NCBI GenBank assembly: GCA_002483425.1
Contig: DLHW01000073.1
Location: 17,094-27,669 of the forward strand
Direction of reading: 5' to 3'
Source: Methylococcaceae bacterium UBA7658
GTDB lineage: Bacteria > Pseudomonadota > Gammaproteobacteria > Methylococcales > Methylomonadaceae
Length of the DNA stretch: 10,576 nucleotides
Shown: piece after piece, positions 1 through 6,797 of the stretch
Layout of the letters: every line of letters begins with the position of its first letter
How positions within the stretch are numbered: the first letter of the stretch is position 1
Notes under the pieces: generated by a model
What the model was told of the DNA's origin: nothing
What the model saw: the letters and a program-made list of their open reading frames with translations, nothing else
Database searches by the model: none
Made by a program: the position numbers and the translations under genes

Positions 1-552
1 ACTAAAGCGGGCATATAAAGCGCCTTATGCAATCTGGGGTTGCTGTTTTTGGCAAGTCGGATTTTGCCTGTCCATTGCCCTAACTGGCGGATATTGGCAG
101 GTGGACGCCGCTGCCTGCCAATTGGGTGTGCAGGCCATAACGGGCGATGAGCTTGGCATCGGGCTTTGTCAATCCCTTCGGCTGCGCTCAGGACAGACTT
201 GGTGCGGCTCAGCTCGCTTTTACCCAAAGCATGGAGCTGCACCAGAAGGGCATAAATGCTGGGTTGAGACATCGACAAAATAACCGTTATCGGTCAAGAA
301 TTCTGCGAGTGGCAGGTTGTAAGCGCCGGTTGCTTGGGCAACTGCTCCTGCGTTGCCCTACCTCCTGCATCCATGCAATCGTCCTTACTAATATGGATGT
401 CGGTATCGCCAAACCGGTTTAACCAATCTGCAAAAGCGGTCAAACCACCGCTACCATTGGCAAATTTGGCGTGTTTGTATTTGCCATCGCAAAGTCTGGC
501 AAAATCGAACTTTAATTTCGCTATATCAATACCTTATGATGACTTGTGACAT
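1..552 (-). pseudogene. IS110-family transposase remnant, frameshifted and internally deleted, cut by the window edge
   Basis: Reading the minus strand from a possible ATG at 552-550, short stretches typical of IS110 (DEDD-type) transposases appear in shifting frames. GIDIAKLKFDF and a YKHAKFANG segment lie at about 420-530. ATGAYNLPLAEFLTDNGY lies at about 280-335. GKSELSRTK lies at about 198-225 and DAKLIARYG at about 135-160. NIRQL then joins directly to GQWTGKIRLAKNSNPRL and HKALYMPAL at about 2-95. The last pieces are the C-terminal IS110/IS116 signature, so the central part of the protein is missing between NIRQL and GQWTG, an internal deletion I estimate at over 100 codons. At least four frame changes mean no functional product. 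A 27-base repeat is inserted in frame after SRTK. The C-terminus continues past the left edge. Family assignment is from motif recognition only. Confidence 0.85.
171..197. repeat. Short dispersed repeat inserted in the IS110 remnant
   Basis: The core CTTCGGCTGCGCTCAGGACA is a variant of the CTTCGACAGGCTCAG-type short repeat seen scattered through many bacterial genomes. When read as protein that repeat gives strings like VLSAAEG or LSLSKG. Here it adds about nine codons (SVLSAAEGI on the minus strand) between SRTK and DKA, where IS110 transposases normally read SRTKTDKADAK. The insertion is therefore visible as an interruption of a conserved motif. A related core occurs at 7061-7074. Confidence 0.6.
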
Positions 553-807
553 GATATTTTTATACAATGCTGGTTGATAGGATTATGTTTGATCTTAAGA
601 GGCGCTCACTGTGTTCGGCCTCTATGAATACAGGATCAACGTTTACCTTGTCCTTAGGATACCGTTCGAACTGCAATAGCAAGTGCGGACGACGGGGGCG
701 CATCGTTCGTGTGTAATTTGTTTTCTCGATTTTCTCGTTCCCACGCTCCTTGCGTTACTGCCGTTAAGTTAAGTGCTCACCTTACGCACTACAGCATCTA
801 AAGCTCA
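553..807. other. Intergenic stretch upstream of the IS110 remnant, no gene seen
   Basis: I see no convincing reading frame here. A small inverted repeat (AGAGGC at 598-603 with GCCTCT at 618-623) lies upstream of the minus-strand transposase start. In IS110-subgroup elements the left-end non-coding region encodes a structured bridge RNA, so part of this stretch could be a decayed version, but nothing beyond position supports it. A fragment CTCGTTCCCACGCTCC near 732-749 resembles half of a short palindromic repeat known from gammaproteobacterial genomes. The element boundary could not be fixed. Confidence 0.4.
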
Positions 808-942
808 TCAAAAGTCACGCGTCAAATACAGCTTGGCCCTGAGCGCGCAATGGTTGAGCTTGTGCTTGATTGAATGACACTCCAGCCGGAACGCGGCAGA
901 GATGGACAGGAAGACGTGGTCGCCTTGCGTCCTGACCTGTGA
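808..942 (-). pseudogene. C-terminal scrap of a probable transposase
   Basis: The minus strand reads open from about 942 to a TGA at 810-808. It gives about 44 residues including DHVFLSISAAFRLE and LNHCALRAKLYL. The pattern of a hydrophobic strand, RLE, then NH.AL..KLYL resembles the C-terminal end of IS4/IS701-like transposases as I remember them. No start codon or catalytic part is present. The open frame is cut at its upstream end exactly where the 80-bp inverted-repeat element begins, suggesting truncation by that insertion. The family call is tentative. It could also be a chance open frame, but the residue composition looks protein-like. Confidence 0.35.
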
Positions 943-1019
943 TGTGGCTACACTAAACTGGACACCCCCCTTCTTTTAGATATTTTAAGGAATGTGTCCG
1001 GTTTAGTGTAGCCACATCA
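940..1019. mobile_element. 80-bp MITE-like element of two 26-base inverted arms
   Basis: The left arm (940-965, beginning TGATGTGGCTACACTAAAC) and the right arm (994-1019) are reverse complements at 25 of 26 positions. The single mismatch would be a G-U pair on one transcript strand. They are separated by 28 bases containing no gene. The element starts TG and ends CA, and the arm ends in GGACAC, which looks like the terminal repeats of IS3-type elements. The simplest reading is an internally deleted derivative of an insertion sequence, keeping only its ends. I see no target duplication. The hairpin would also be very stable in RNA, so it may stop or process transcripts. The alternative reading is two abutting element ends left after a deletion. 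Confidence 0.7.
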
Positions 1020-1036
1020 GTATGATAATGGGACAT

Positions 1037-1108
1037 GGCCTAAGTTCCTATGCGTTTCAATAAGTTATCGTTAACCTAATTATAATCCAAATACTAGGTT
1101 CTTAGGCC
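1037..1108. repeat. Imperfect inverted repeat, 14-base arms with 44-base spacer
   Basis: GGCCTAAG at 1037-1044 is the exact reverse complement of CTTAGGCC at 1101-1108. Including the next six bases, 12 of 14 positions pair. An 8-base direct repeat ATGGGACA lies at 1028-1035 and 1126-1133, outside the arms but not directly next to them. The region is AT-rich and non-coding. It may be another decayed short mobile element or only a folded spacer. Confidence 0.4.
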
Positions 1109-1160
1109 GTCTTTCTTATCGGCTTATGGGACAGCAGTGGGTTTAACCCCAGAAATTGAA

Positions 1161-1185
1161 GACGGCAATGTTGTCAATTGCCGTC
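1161..1185 (-). terminator. Candidate transcription terminator after dsbA
   Basis: A perfect 9-bp stem (GACGGCAAT at 1161-1169, ATTGCCGTC at 1177-1185) with a 7-base loop lies 39 bases beyond the dsbA stop codon. In the minus-strand transcript it is followed by TTCAATTTCT, only a moderately U-rich tail. Position and stem support termination of the cytochrome c4/dsbA transcripts, but the weak tail leaves room for a different role. Confidence 0.5.
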
Positions 1186-1223
1186 AAAACTGTGTTGTTT
1201 GTTTGGTTTTTAATAAAAGACGG

Positions 1224-1847
1224 TTACTTTTTTCCGCTTTCTTTTTTGACTAACTCATTCAGCACGTCGATCATCTTTTCCTGGCCGCCCGCCAGATTGC
1301 CCGTAGTCCGGTATTTACCGTTTACGATAATCGTCGGCACACCGGTGATACCGTATTTTGCGGCAATGGCAGGCGCCTGACGAAGCTTGGTGTCGATCAT
1401 GAAAGAGTTATACGTGTCTTTAAAATCGGCTTCTTTAACACCGTGAGCAGTAAAGAATTTTGCTAATTCTTCTTCGGAATCTAATTTTTGATGCTTTTCT
1501 TGCACGGCATCGAACAGGTCGGCATGCACGGCGTCGATAACGCCTAAGGCTTCGGCAATATAATACGCTTTAGCGCCTTTGCCCCACTCTTCATTGAAAA
1601 CCGCGGGGACGCGAATGAATTCGACATTCTCAGGCTTAGCTTTCAACCAGCTTTTTAAGGCGGGTTCGAAACTATAGCAATGCGGGCAGCCATACCAGAA
1701 AAACTCGAGCACTTCGATTCTATCCGGATTTGCAGTCGGCTGCGCAGGGGCTACCGCTTCATAACCGGGACTCTCTTCCGCCAGCAAATGCGCTGGAAGA
1801 GAAAAGAAAAAAGCGATTAGAGCAATACCGGCAAATTTTTTTAACAT
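1224..1847 (-). CDS. dsbA: Thiol:disulfide interchange protein DsbA
   Basis: Periplasmic oxidase that introduces disulfide bonds into newly exported proteins and is normally re-oxidised by the membrane protein DsbB (not in the window). The 207-residue product matches the usual DsbA length (E. coli 208). Residues 1-23 form a signal peptide: KK, a hydrophobic stretch, then a probable cut after LLA. The thioredoxin-fold active site is C54-P-H-C57 within FFWYGCPHC, the classic DsbA dipeptide. The cis-proline loop is G169-V170-P171. The ribosome site GGAG (complement of 1859-1862) sits 11 bases before the ATG. It follows the cytochrome c4 gene on the same strand after a 96-base gap, so co-transcription is likely, and a candidate terminator lies just downstream. 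Nothing in the coding region looks damaged. A DsbA-family paralogue with another client set cannot be excluded. Confidence 0.95.
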   Translation of the reverse strand: MLKKFAGIALIAFFFSLPAHLLAEESPGYEAVAPAQPTANPDRIEVLEFFWYGCPHCYSFEPALKSWLKAKPENVEFIRVPAVFNEEWGKGAKAYYIAEALGVIDAVHADLFDAVQEKHQKLDSEEELAKFFTAHGVKEADFKDTYNSFMIDTKLRQAPAIAAKYGITGVPTIIVNGKYRTTGNLAGGQEKMIDVLNELVKKESGKK

Positions 1848-1943
1848 GATACAAGGTTCTCCAATTAATTCAGTTTATAACCGTAGCTTAAATCAGGATT
1901 GTGAATACCGTATGAATCCCGTCCTGACCATTAACGGTAAAAA

Positions 1944-2630
1944 TTACTTCATAGTTGAAATGAAATAAGAGACGGCTTTGATCTCTTCATCCGTCATCTT
2001 TTTAGCAATCATAAACATCATATTATCCGGGTTTTTGCTACGCGCCCCGGATTTAAAATCGGATAAAGTTTTAATCAAGTATTCGGGGTGCTGGGAACGT
2101 AAAGCCGGAAAAGCGGCCGGCTTATTGCCTTCGCCAGACGGTCCGTGACAAGCGATACAGGCCGATACTTGTCTTACGAGATCGCCGTTACGGTAAAGAT
2201 TGCTGCCTTTAGCCAATAGATCCGCCATTGTTTCTTTATCTTCTTTGCCGCCGTTCGCAGTACCGGCCTCGTCATCCTCCGGGAGCACCGGTTCAGGGTT
2301 CGTAGAAATGGTTTGCGCCGCGTAATATGCCGTTATATCGGCTATATCGTTATCGTTTACCGCCATGGCCATCCCCGACATCACCGGATCGTTCCGGCTG
2401 CCGTCCTTGAAAGCTAACAACTGTTTACCCAAATAGGATGCGTGCTGCTGGGCAAGCTTAGGCGCCGTCGGCATTAGGCTATTACCGTCTTCGCCGTGGC
2501 ATCCACCGCAAGACGCCGATTTTTCTTTACCCGCGGCAGGGTTGCCGTTTTCTATGTTTTGCGCTTGAACGTTACCTAATAAGCCGGTTAGCGTCAAAGC
2601 GAACGAAACTGCCAATAACTGTTTATTCAT
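1944..2630 (-). CDS. cc4: Diheme cytochrome c4, periplasmic
   Basis: Electron carrier with two c-type hemes, thought to pass electrons from the bc1 complex toward terminal oxidases; membrane-associated in the periplasm of many gammaproteobacteria. The 228-residue product has a signal peptide (1-23, probable cut after VQA). It has two heme attachment motifs, C41-GGC-H45 and C158-IAC-H162, one per domain. Candidate methionine heme ligands lie in PVMSGMAM (84-89) and NMMFMIAKKM (203-212). The linker between the domains holds an acidic, glycine-rich insert (about residues 117-134), so the protein is somewhat longer than most cytochromes c4 (about 210 with signal). A good ribosome site (AGGGGA, complement of about 2636-2641) precedes the ATG. 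It is divergent from engB and upstream of dsbA, an order I recall from Pseudomonas. Confidence 0.93.
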   Translation of the reverse strand: MNKQLLAVSFALTLTGLLGNVQAQNIENGNPAAGKEKSASCGGCHGEDGNSLMPTAPKLAQQHASYLGKQLLAFKDGSRNDPVMSGMAMAVNDNDIADITAYYAAQTISTNPEPVLPEDDEAGTANGGKEDKETMADLLAKGSNLYRNGDLVRQVSACIACHGPSGEGNKPAAFPALRSQHPEYLIKTLSDFKSGARSKNPDNMMFMIAKKMTDEEIKAVSYFISTMK

Positions 2631-2666
2631 CAGGTTCCCCTTCGGAATCTTGTCGTTTCTATGGTA

Positions 2667-2683
2667 GCCTTATCGAATAAGGC
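2667..2683. promoter_or_regulatory. Palindrome in the engB / cytochrome c4 divergent spacer
   Basis: GCCTTAT, a 3-base centre, then ATAAGGC: a perfect 7-bp inverted repeat in the middle of the 105-base region that must hold both divergent promoters. It lies 37 bases from the cytochrome gene start and 53 from the engB start. It could be an operator for a dimeric regulator. I could not identify convincing -35/-10 boxes around it, and no family can be named. Confidence 0.3.
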
Positions 2684-2735
2684 CGTTGCTAATGGTTAAA
2701 TTCTACCTTAATTACCCAAGCTAAGCGAGACAGTG

Positions 2736-3344
2736 ATGAATCCGGTGTATCACCAAGCCAAATTTCTCAACAGTTCACCCAGTTTGAAAAATACGCCCGC
2801 CGATACCGGAAAGGAAATTGCTTTTGCGGGCAGGTCTAACGCCGGTAAGTCCAGCGCCATTAATACGATAACCCGGCAAAACGGGCTGGCAAGAACCAGT
2901 AAAACGCCGGGGCGGACGCAAATGCTCAATTTTTTCGAAATCAATGAACATTTACGATTTGTCGACTTGCCCGGATATGGCTACGCTAAAGTGCCGGAAG
3001 CAGTCAAAAAACAATGGCACCAACTGATGGAAACCTACCTCTCCGAGCGCAAATCGCTCTGTGCAATCCTATTGATTATGGACGTGCGCCATCCCTTAAC
3101 CGATTTCGACTGGCAAATGGTGGAATGGTGCCGGCATTCTGGTTTACCCCTGCATATCTTGCTCACAAAAGCGGACAAATTAACCTTCGGCGCGGCGAAA
3201 AATACCTTGCTGAGCGTCCAGCGCGAACTTAAAGATGCCGATATAGCGTTTTCTGTGCAACTGTTTTCGGCATTAAAAAAAACCGGTGTCGAGGAAGCTC
3301 ATCAAGTTCTGGATAGCTTGTTTGAAAACATAGAGACTGACTGA
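2736..3344 (+). CDS. engB: Ribosome biogenesis GTPase EngB (YsxC/YihA)
   Basis: TRAFAC-class GTPase needed for late assembly of the 50S ribosomal subunit, acting in the cytoplasm; essential in most bacteria tested. At 202 residues it is close to E. coli YihA (210). All GTPase motifs are present: G1 GRSNAGKS (32-39), G2 TPGRT (57-61), G3 DLPGYG (77-82), G4 TKAD (144-147), G5 SALK (178-181). The switch region between G2 and G3 contains the family-typical NFFEIN. A GTG at 2733 lies just upstream in frame, but ATG 2736 is preferred because it gives the normal spacing to the purine-rich AGCGAGA at about 2724-2730. It is divergent from cytochrome c4. No clear terminator follows. Confidence 0.96.
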   Translation: MNPVYHQAKFLNSSPSLKNTPADTGKEIAFAGRSNAGKSSAINTITRQNGLARTSKTPGRTQMLNFFEINEHLRFVDLPGYGYAKVPEAVKKQWHQLMETYLSERKSLCAILLIMDVRHPLTDFDWQMVEWCRHSGLPLHILLTKADKLTFGAAKNTLLSVQRELKDADIAFSVQLFSALKKTGVEEAHQVLDSLFENIETD

Positions 3345-3628
3345 TTGTTTCGGCTAAGGGAAGAATAAGGTCTTTGGTTTCATTATCCGATGCCGTAATT
3401 GATCGCACGACATCATGAGTAATCCGCGAGTAGTTACTGTTAAATATCGGATGCCCGGTTTTTTACGCATTATCTCAACGTTATTGTTTAAAAATAGCGG
3501 GAAATGATTTCGCCGATTAAGCAGCGTGGTTAAATAACTACTTGACCGGCTCCGGTTTACCTGATTTTTCTGTTTGTTGAAATCAATAAGCACCGGTATC
3601 GGCATGGCTGCATTATTTGACGCAGGAT
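3345..3628. other. Convergent intergenic spacer between engB and patZ, no supported gene
   Basis: These 284 bases lie between the ends of two converging genes. I see no strong bidirectional terminator. The only small hairpin noticed is ACCGG-CT-CCGGT near 3544-3555, followed on the plus strand by a T-rich stretch, and it is weak. A minus-strand frame of about 90 codons starting with TTG overlaps the patZ stop but lacks a ribosome site and recognisable protein features, so it is not called. Confidence 0.4.
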
Positions 3629-6307
3629 TCAAAGTGATTTGCGAACCAGCTTAAGATTGCCGTCTTCGGGATGGGCTTTAATCGTAAAATCTAACCGTGT
3701 CATTAACTTCAACATGCTGGCGTTGTTGCTTAACACTTCGCCTTCTATTGTTTTCAAGCCTTTGGACCGGGCGACATCCATTAATGCGACCATCAGCAGG
3801 TTGCCGAGACCTTTGCCGCGCATCGCGTCGGCGACCACTAAGGCGAATTCGCAGCTTTCGCCGTCGGGGTTAATAGTATAGCGGGTTACCCCCAACTCGA
3901 TTTCTTGCCCATGTTCTTCGGTGACGGCAATGAGCGCCATTTCCCGGCTGTAATCGATTTGGGTAAAGCGCGCCAGCATGTCTTGGTTAAGTTCTTGCGT
4001 ATTATTCATGAAGCGGAAATAACGCGGCTCTTCTGATAAATGACGGACGAATTCCTGCTCTATTTCAGCATCTTCCGGGCGGATCGGCCGGATAATGATA
4101 TTGGCGCCATCGGCGAGCTGCAAACTTTTAACTAGATGACTGGGATAAGGGTAAATCGCCATGTGGGCATAGCGGTCCGGGTTGGACGGGCGATATTCCA
4201 CGACGACGCGCGCATCGGCGGCTAGCGCGCCATGTTCGTCCACGATCAATGGATTAATGTCCATCTCGATTAACATGGGTAATTCGCATGTCATTTCGGA
4301 GACGCGTAACAATACGCTTTCCAAGGCATTCATATTAACCGGCGGCATTTGGCGGAACGCATTGAGCATTTTGACTACCCGGGTGCCTTGGATAAGGTCT
4401 TTCGCTAAGACGGCATTGAGCGGCGGTAACGCGACTGAACGGTCGCCCATCACTTCCACGGCGGTGCCGCCTGCGCCGAATGTAATCAGCGGGCCGAATA
4501 TAGGATCGTTGGTGACGCCCACCAGCAACTCCCTGCCGTTCGGTTTAACGATCATGGGTTCGATTGAAACACCGTCGAGTTTTGCATCCGGCCGGCTTTG
4601 TCTGACATTCTCAATCAATTCGTGGAAGGCATTCCGCACAGCTTGCGCACTTCTTAGATTGAGCCGGATGCCGCCGGCATCGGTTTTATGGGTAATATCC
4701 GGCGAATTGATTTTCATCGCGACCGGATAGCCGATTTGTTGCGCAATCAAAAAAGCCTCGTCGGCGCTATGCGCGATTACGGTTTGCGCGACAGGAATAT
4801 GGAAAGCCGATAATAAGGCTTTCGATTCCATTTCGTTTAAAATTTTGCGTTTACTTTGTAAAGCGCCCTCTATGATGATGCGGGCGCTGTCCAGATCCGG
4901 CTCAAGATGATGAGATAGCGGTCCGGGCACTTGCATGAGAAGGGTTTGATTCCGGTAGTAGGCCGATAAAAACGAAAACACTTCGACCGCAGGTTCCGGA
5001 GTCCGGAAACTGGGTTTTTTAGCCTTATTAAAGGCCGACCGGGCGCTCTCGACTTGTTCGCCGCCCATCCAGCAAGCAATCAGCGGTCTGCTATACTGGC
5101 CGGACAATTCGATGACGGCGTTGGCGACTTCTAATGGTTTAGTCATCGCTTGGGGCGTGAGTATGGTTAACACCCCGTCGACATTAGGGTCTTCCAGACA
5201 AGCTTTAACCGCATGATGGTAGCGGTCGGCCTGGGCGTCGCCGATAATATCGACCGGATTGCCATGCGGCCAGGTCGGAGGCAACAGTTGGTTAAGTTTC
5301 GCTATCGTGGTTTCCGATAAGGCGGCCATTGTTACACCCAAATCGGCGGCGCAATCGGTCGCTAAAACGCCCGGTCCGCCGCCGTTGGTGACGATGGCTA
5401 AACGGTTTCCGGTAGGGTGAAAACCGCAGGAAAGCGCTTTAGCTACGGAAAACAATTGCGTAACCGACTGCACTCGAACCACCCCGGCGCGCCGCACGGC
5501 GGCTTCGAACGCATCGTCCGATCCGACTAAAGCGGCGGTATGCGATTTAGCCGCCTTAGAAGCTACATCGTGGCGCCCGGTTTTAACCAAAATGACCGGT
5601 TTGATCCGGGCGGCCGCCCGTAAGGAACTCATAAAACTGCGGGCGTTCCGGATGCCTTCGATATACAGCAGAATACTCTGAGTTTTGGGGTCGGATATCA
5701 GATAATCGAGTATTTCTCCGAAATCGACATCCACGGATAAGCCCATCGAAACCACGCTGGAAAATCCGACGCTGTTGCTTGCCGCCCAATCCAATATCGC
5801 TGTGCAGAGCGCGCCGGATTGCGAAACGAAAGCGAGATTTCCGGGATTAGCGCCGCCTTTGTTGAAGGTGGCGTTTAAACCGATGTCAGGGCGCATCACG
5901 CCCAAACAGTTCGGGCCGATCAAGCGTACGTTGTAACGCTTGGCATTGTCCAGCACAGCCTGCTCCAACGCTTTGCCGTCCGGTCCGGTTTCGCTAAAAC
6001 CGGCGGTGATGATAACCGCAGCCTTGACCTTATGCTTACCGCATTCCTCGATGATGCCTGGAACTGCACCGGGCGGGGTAGTGATTACGGCAAGATCGAC
6101 CGGATCGCGGATTTCCACCATGGCGCTATAAGCTTTGCAGCCCTGAACTTCCGTGTGCTTAGGATTAATGGCGAAGAGCGCGCCTTGATAACCGCATTTA
6201 AGCAGGTTTTGAAAAACGATTTGGCCGACCGAATCGACCCGGTCGCTAGCGCCGTAAACGGCAACGGATTGCGGAGAAAATAAAGATTTGAGATAGTGCT
6301 GGCTCAT
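3629..6307 (-). CDS. patZ: Protein lysine acetyltransferase, Pat/PatZ (YfiQ) type
   Basis: Cytoplasmic enzyme that uses acetyl-CoA to acetylate lysines on other proteins. The best known target in enteric bacteria is acetyl-CoA synthetase, which is switched off by the modification and restored by the CobB deacetylase. The 892-residue product matches the E. coli homologue (886) in length and layout. A CoA-binding Rossmann domain covers about 8-140 (VYGASDR near 18-23, GPNCLG 131-136). Succinyl-CoA-ligase-like domains cover about 150-460, keeping SHTAALVGSD with H256, the position of the phosphorylated histidine in ADP-forming acyl-CoA synthetases. An ATP-grasp domain covers about 485-705. A C-terminal GNAT domain covers about 735-892, with the acetyl-CoA loop RGKGLG at 830-835 and E820 in CEFALVV as the likely general base. 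No clear ribosome site precedes ATG 6307. A true ADP-forming acyl-CoA synthetase is less likely because of the GNAT domain. Confidence 0.92.
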   Translation of the reverse strand: MSQHYLKSLFSPQSVAVYGASDRVDSVGQIVFQNLLKCGYQGALFAINPKHTEVQGCKAYSAMVEIRDPVDLAVITTPPGAVPGIIEECGKHKVKAAVIITAGFSETGPDGKALEQAVLDNAKRYNVRLIGPNCLGVMRPDIGLNATFNKGGANPGNLAFVSQSGALCTAILDWAASNSVGFSSVVSMGLSVDVDFGEILDYLISDPKTQSILLYIEGIRNARSFMSSLRAAARIKPVILVKTGRHDVASKAAKSHTAALVGSDDAFEAAVRRAGVVRVQSVTQLFSVAKALSCGFHPTGNRLAIVTNGGGPGVLATDCAADLGVTMAALSETTIAKLNQLLPPTWPHGNPVDIIGDAQADRYHHAVKACLEDPNVDGVLTILTPQAMTKPLEVANAVIELSGQYSRPLIACWMGGEQVESARSAFNKAKKPSFRTPEPAVEVFSFLSAYYRNQTLLMQVPGPLSHHLEPDLDSARIIIEGALQSKRKILNEMESKALLSAFHIPVAQTVIAHSADEAFLIAQQIGYPVAMKINSPDITHKTDAGGIRLNLRSAQAVRNAFHELIENVRQSRPDAKLDGVSIEPMIVKPNGRELLVGVTNDPIFGPLITFGAGGTAVEVMGDRSVALPPLNAVLAKDLIQGTRVVKMLNAFRQMPPVNMNALESVLLRVSEMTCELPMLIEMDINPLIVDEHGALAADARVVVEYRPSNPDRYAHMAIYPYPSHLVKSLQLADGANIIIRPIRPEDAEIEQEFVRHLSEEPRYFRFMNNTQELNQDMLARFTQIDYSREMALIAVTEEHGQEIELGVTRYTINPDGESCEFALVVADAMRGKGLGNLLMVALMDVARSKGLKTIEGEVLSNNASMLKLMTRLDFTIKAHPEDGNLKLVRKSL

Positions 6308-6797
6308 AATTGCGAATGGCTGTTCATACGTAAATAAATTTAATGATTACAAGATACTCGAAAATCAAGACAGTAATAAGATGATCTTCCTACAGAATAT
6401 CTAATTAAACCCTTTGTTCAGTTCGGCGACCGCAGAGTATAAAGTCGAACGGCTAACAGTTGATTTCGTTGCCAACGAACTTATCGAACTTTGATCGAAA
6501 ACAATCATTGCAGAAAGTAGGAGTGTAATAAATCTCAGGGCTGTTTACTGAGCGGTTGTTAAAATAGGGATAAAAAATCGTCATGGTAGCTGTAAGTTCT
6601 TCAATTTATGCTTTTAGCCCGGCGCTCACCGTCTCCCCAAATCAATCGCAAGGGTTTAAACAAACCCTTGCGGCTGAATGGATGCTGCTGTTTCAACAGA
6701 CCCCATTAAGTTTGGACTGCATCGGATGATGGCATGGACTATTTTTCGTTCCTAACGGTGCATAATGCGTCTGGGGCGAATTGAACAGGGAAAATAG
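6308..6797. other. Intergenic stretch upstream of patZ, no convincing gene
   Basis: This 490-base spacer should contain the patZ promoter on its left, which I could not pin down. It contains a perfect 11-bp hairpin (6647-6672, listed separately). It also contains an open frame of 48 codons at 6583-6729 (plus, starting MVAVSSSIYAF), which overlaps the hairpin and lacks a well-placed ribosome site. Its right part, near 6700-6797, probably holds the left-end non-coding DNA of the decayed IS1111-type element that follows, but no terminal repeat was recognised. Confidence 0.4.
6647..6672. repeat. Perfect 11-bp hairpin in the patZ-glnE spacer
   Basis: CGCAAGGGTTT at 6647-6657 is exactly repeated in inverse at 6662-6672 around a 4-base loop. 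No T-run follows on either strand, so it does not look like a standard intrinsic terminator. It lies about 125 bases before the first recognisable transposase codons of the downstream remnant. It could be a regulatory inverted repeat, a palindromic interspersed repeat or part of that element's end. Confidence 0.5.

Noticed and set aside
101..549. Three plus-strand open frames
   Set aside because: All are antisense to the decayed IS110 transposase, whose conserved motifs lie on the minus strand.
2733..2735. GTG as the engB start codon
   Set aside because: ATG at 2736 has better spacing to the upstream purine-rich site and is the usual start; the two differ by one residue.
3354..3632. Minus-strand open frame of about 92 codons overlapping the patZ stop
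   Set aside because: It starts with TTG, has no ribosome site, no recognisable domain and an ordinary spacer composition. The convergent spacer explains it equally well.
4182..4730. Long plus-strand open frame (182 codons) inside patZ
   Set aside because: It is antisense to the well-supported ATP-grasp region of patZ; its sequence is a shadow of that coding.
6583..6729. 48-codon plus-strand open frame starting MVAVSSSIYAFSPAL
   Set aside because: The nearest purine-rich site (AGGGA) is about 12 bases upstream, too far; a perfect hairpin lies inside it and no family is recognised. A comparison with relatives would decide.
6733..6749. TGGCA-containing stretch as a sigma-54 promoter
   Set aside because: The required TTGC-type downstream half at the right distance is absent.
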